From: Rhabdornis inornatus
Taxonomy: Eukaryota; Chordata; Aves; Passeriformes; Rhabdornithidae
Assembly (NCBI GenBank): GCA_013397075.1
Contig: VWZS01000187.1
Span: 1,759,083 to 1,823,082 of the forward strand
Length of the DNA stretch: 64,000 bases
Direction: 5' to 3'
A program made the translations under genes and the position numbers. Below, piece by piece: positions 63,603 to 64,000 of this stretch. The notes beneath the pieces were generated by a model. That model was not told the DNA's origin. It was given only the letters and a program-made list of their open reading frames with translations, and made no database searches. Each line of letters opens with the position of its first letter. Position 1 is the first letter of the stretch.

Positions 63603-64000
63603 GGGAAATAAAACACAGTAGTCCAAGGGTGCTAGAGCAGGGAAAGACCACTGCTCTCACTCAGAAATGTAACAGGAAAGTTCTGCTCTGGAGAACAGGT
63701 AAGCTTAGCCTGGGAAATAAGGGGGAGGAACTGCAGAAACTGGATTTCACATGCAGCATGCTGGCTCCATTTGAGTATGCAGCATGTCTGCTATGCTTAA
63801 GAATGTTGGTATTTAAATAGTTTTAAGCAGGCTTTGAAGTTTGAGCCATATTGAGTTAAGGTAGAGGTCAGCATGTTGTAACTGTTGGCTGAACATTGCT
63901 AACAACTTTGTGTACTTTTACATTTTTAAGCTACTTGACCAAAAAAAATAGGTGTATGATTTTTAATCGTAAGTTGAATGTTTGCAGTTTTATGTGGCAA
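63603..64000. other. Flank after the LTR, no recognised feature
   Basis: This stretch is AT-leaning unique sequence. A short segment at 63665-63698 lies between a fair acceptor (CTGCTCTCACTCAG) and a strong donor (AACAG then GTAAGC), but at 34 bases it is too short to support. No continuation of the retroviral element is seen. Confidence 0.5.

Noticed and set aside
1..64000. Bacterial-style defence, CRISPR, operon or phage systems
   Set aside because: The window has no dense gene arrays, no Shine-Dalgarno-led frames and no regularly spaced repeats. It is clearly vertebrate intronic DNA.

Overview
The window is vertebrate nuclear DNA, almost certainly from a bird and probably a passerine. The evidence is chicken-repeat 1 (CR1) LINE 3' ends in both orientations, two short SINEs with a tRNA-Ile head joined to a CR1-like tail (the layout of the songbird TguSINE1 family), and an avian ERVL-type solo LTR. 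One CpG island sits in otherwise AT-rich, stop-rich DNA. No bacterial-style operon, CRISPR array, phage or plasmid module was seen. The window reads as the 5' end and long introns of a single protein-coding gene on the + strand.

Layout. Bases 1-1015 are featureless flank. Bases about 1020-1800 form a GC-rich CpG island with Sp1-type boxes, an E-box and a YY1-type AAGATGGCGGC element whose ATG (1308) opens with Met-Ala-Ala. An unresolved base (N, 1317) lies in the fourth codon. From 1.8 kb on the DNA looks intronic. Two internal coding exons with good splice sites and mutually compatible phases are proposed at 47129-47207 and 59794-60075. Both weak donor options I could find after the island ATG also leave the phase that the 47 kb exon needs. 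The three pieces can therefore be joined in one reading frame, with a first intron of about 45.8 kb and a second of about 12.6 kb. I do not recognise the protein. A non-coding exon candidate lies at 28334-28412 with excellent splice sites; it could be an alternative 5' UTR, a poison exon or a lncRNA exon.

Repeats. There are SINEs at about 14027-14162 (-) and 27714-27854 (+). CR1 copies lie at about 23846-24122 (-), 35881-36029 (+) and 38866-39394 (+). Older CR1/L3-like fragments lie at about 24690-25035 and 27005-27215. MIR-like fragments lie at about 55505-55582 and 59395-59487. The solo LTR covers about 62593-63602.

The most unusual structures are not genes. A perfect 45-bp inverted repeat (48071-48115 and 48672-48716) has a 556-bp spacer and abrupt ends. 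There is also a perfect 15-bp hairpin with a 4-base loop (13602-13635), a 22-bp perfect palindrome (41138-41159), and a nested palindromic cluster of three POU octamers (37562-37584). All gene calls are by eye and rest on splice signals, open frames and phase; none has been checked against transcripts or databases.
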